DNA of 6,915 nucleotides, taken from the NCBI GenBank assembly GCA_044359885.1, contig JBIKLI010000246.1, positions 1-6,915 of the forward strand, in the 5' to 3' direction. Positions 6,150 through 6,915 of the stretch are shown piece after piece. The notes under the pieces are model-generated. The model made no database searches, was not told the DNA's origin, and worked only from the letters and a program-made list of their open reading frames with translations. How positions within the stretch are numbered: the stretch's first letter is position 1; the number at the start of each line of letters is the position of its first letter. The position numbers and the translations under genes were made by a program. The DNA comes from CAIOSQ01 sp044359885. GTDB lineage: Bacteria > Pseudomonadota > Alphaproteobacteria > CACIAM-22H2.

Positions 6150-6850
6150 GACGGCCAGGGCCCGGCGATCAACGCCCGGGTCTCCTCGACGGCGATTCTC
6201 CACATTTCCATCACCTGCTCGTCCGGGCGCTCGTAATAGCCGCCGAAATTGCCGTCGCCGACCAGCTGGCGGGCCTGTGCCGGATTCATCGTCCGCAGGG
6301 CCTCCAGATCGACGAGGTCCTTGCGCGCATCCGGCATGGCCACGCCCGGCAGCCGCGTCCAGGGCAGGTTCTCCATCCAGGACCCGTGGCTCGCCGTCGG
6401 GTCGATCTCGCGCACCTTGGCCAGGGTCCGCGGGGCATTCCACCAATTGTGCCACTTCACCGACATCTCGGGATTCTCGGAGACCCATTCCTGCGCGAAG
6501 GCGCCGATCGGGTTGTTGCCGCCGTGGCCGTTGACCATGACCACGCGGCGGAACCCGGCGCGTCTCACCGAATCCAGGATGTCGCGCGCCAGGGCGAGCG
6601 CGGTCTCCTGGCGCAGACAGACCGTCCCCGGAAAGGCCTTGAAATACGGTGTGATCCCATAGCTGAGCACCGGGAACACCGGCACCTGCAAGGGCTCCGC
6701 CGCGTCGACTGCGACACGCTCGGACAGGATCATGTCGACGCCGAGGCTCAGATAAGCGTGCTGCTCGACGCTGCCGACGGGAATCACGCAGCGGTCGTCC
6801 CGCTTCACGTGCGCCTCGACCTGCATCCAGTTCATGTCGACGATTCGCAT
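6146..6850 (-). CDS. Creatininase-family amidohydrolase
   Basis: This is a 234-residue metal-dependent amidohydrolase of the creatininase family, whose known members include creatininase, FAPy deformylases and the peptide-processing MftE. Expected metal ligands are seen in PVGSVEQHAYLSLGVD (24-39: E29, H31, D39) and VNGHGGN (106-112: H109). A further acidic ligand is probably E160 in ASHGSWMEN (153-161), because the position two after H109 is Gly where true creatininase has Glu. The signature FPGTVCL (73-79) is also family-like. The variant EQHAYLSLG is one residue shorter than the common EQHGPHLPLG. The start ATG 6850 has GGAG 6 nt upstream and puts the first motif at a normal distance. It is the first gene of the minus-strand operon and overlaps the next by 4 nt. 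It most likely hydrolyses a cyclic or linear amide; creatinine itself is only one possibility, and no creatinase gene is next to it. Confidence 0.92.
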   Translation of the reverse strand: MRIVDMNWMQVEAHVKRDDRCVIPVGSVEQHAYLSLGVDMILSERVAVDAAEPLQVPVFPVLSYGITPYFKAFPGTVCLRQETALALARDILDSVRRAGFRRVVMVNGHGGNNPIGAFAQEWVSENPEMSVKWHNWWNAPRTLAKVREIDPTASHGSWMENLPWTRLPGVAMPDARKDLVDLEALRTMNPAQARQLVGDGNFGGYYERPDEQVMEMWRIAVEETRALIAGPWPS

Positions 6851-6915
6851 CCGCTGCTCCGCGCGTACCGGCCGCCCCCCCGCCCCCCGCGCCGGGGGCC
6901 GGGGTTGGTCTTAAT
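6851..6915 (-). promoter_or_regulatory. Leader/upstream region of the minus-strand operon with a G+C-rich palindrome
   Basis: These 65 nt at the window edge hold no gene. They contain C runs at 6875-6881 and 6883-6888 and two pairs of inverted repeats: CCGGCC 6868-6873 with GGCCGG 6897-6902, and GCCCCC 6882-6887 with GGGGGC 6894-6899. The two pairings exclude each other in part. The only A+T-richer bases (6911-6915) lie at the edge, so a promoter, if present, is mostly outside. The palindrome could be a leader hairpin or the terminator of a gene beyond the right edge; neither can be decided here. Confidence 0.35.
6857..6860 (-). promoter_or_regulatory. Shine-Dalgarno before the creatininase-family gene
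   Basis: GGAG on the minus strand lies 6 nt before ATG 6850, an ideal spacing. It supports this start and marks the beginning of the minus-strand operon, since no coding frame with recognisable protein motifs lies upstream of it within the window. Confidence 0.6.

Noticed and set aside
5196..6236. 346-codon open frame on the + strand antisense to the PanE-like gene
   Set aside because: Rich in Arg, His and Asp as expected from antisense reading, without a domain or ribosome site.
1..6915. CRISPR array, insertion sequence, phage or toxin-antitoxin system
   Set aside because: No spaced repeats, transposase motifs, phage genes or small gene pairs are visible; all strands are explained by seven metabolic genes.

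Overview
The window is a very G+C-rich, densely coding bacterial segment. Codon third positions are almost all G or C, which leaves long spurious open frames on both strands. Gene content and protein style fit an alphaproteobacterium (Rhizobiales or Rhodospirillales-like). This is an inference: no rRNA, tRNA or lineage marker is present. There is no mobile element, CRISPR array or RNA gene.

Layout: two gene blocks converge. The left block (1-4247, + strand) holds a 5'-truncated hydantoinase/dihydropyrimidinase, an N-carbamoyl-D-amino acid hydrolase, a decarboxylating 6-phosphogluconate dehydrogenase (gnd) and a gluconokinase (gntK). The joints are a 4-nt gap and then two ATGA overlaps, so this is almost certainly one translationally coupled operon. 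The right block (6850-4387, - strand, first gene at the right) holds a creatininase-family amidohydrolase, a ketopantoate-reductase-like oxidoreductase and a short-chain dehydrogenase. Its joints are an ATGA overlap and a TGATG overlap. Between the blocks lies a 139-nt gap with a long near-perfect inverted repeat (4260-4312), probably a terminator serving both strands. A 65-nt leader with a clear Shine-Dalgarno lies before the creatininase gene.

Function: the first two genes form the classical route from a 5-substituted hydantoin to N-carbamoyl-D-amino acid to D-amino acid plus CO2 and NH3. The next two turn gluconate into 6-phosphogluconate and then ribulose-5-phosphate, CO2 and NAD(P)H. Finding these two pairs in one overlapping operon is unusual. 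It suggests either a sugar-linked or polyhydroxylated ureide/hydantoin substrate, or coincidental co-regulation of two catabolic modules. The opposing operon has the logic of a small catabolic pathway too: an amide or lactam hydrolase followed by two nicotinamide-dependent oxidoreductases, of unknown substrate. Both blocks contain cyclic-amide or amide hydrolases, so the locus as a whole may be an accessory catabolic region for N-heterocyclic compounds. No transporter, racemase or regulator is in view; these may lie beyond the left or right edge.
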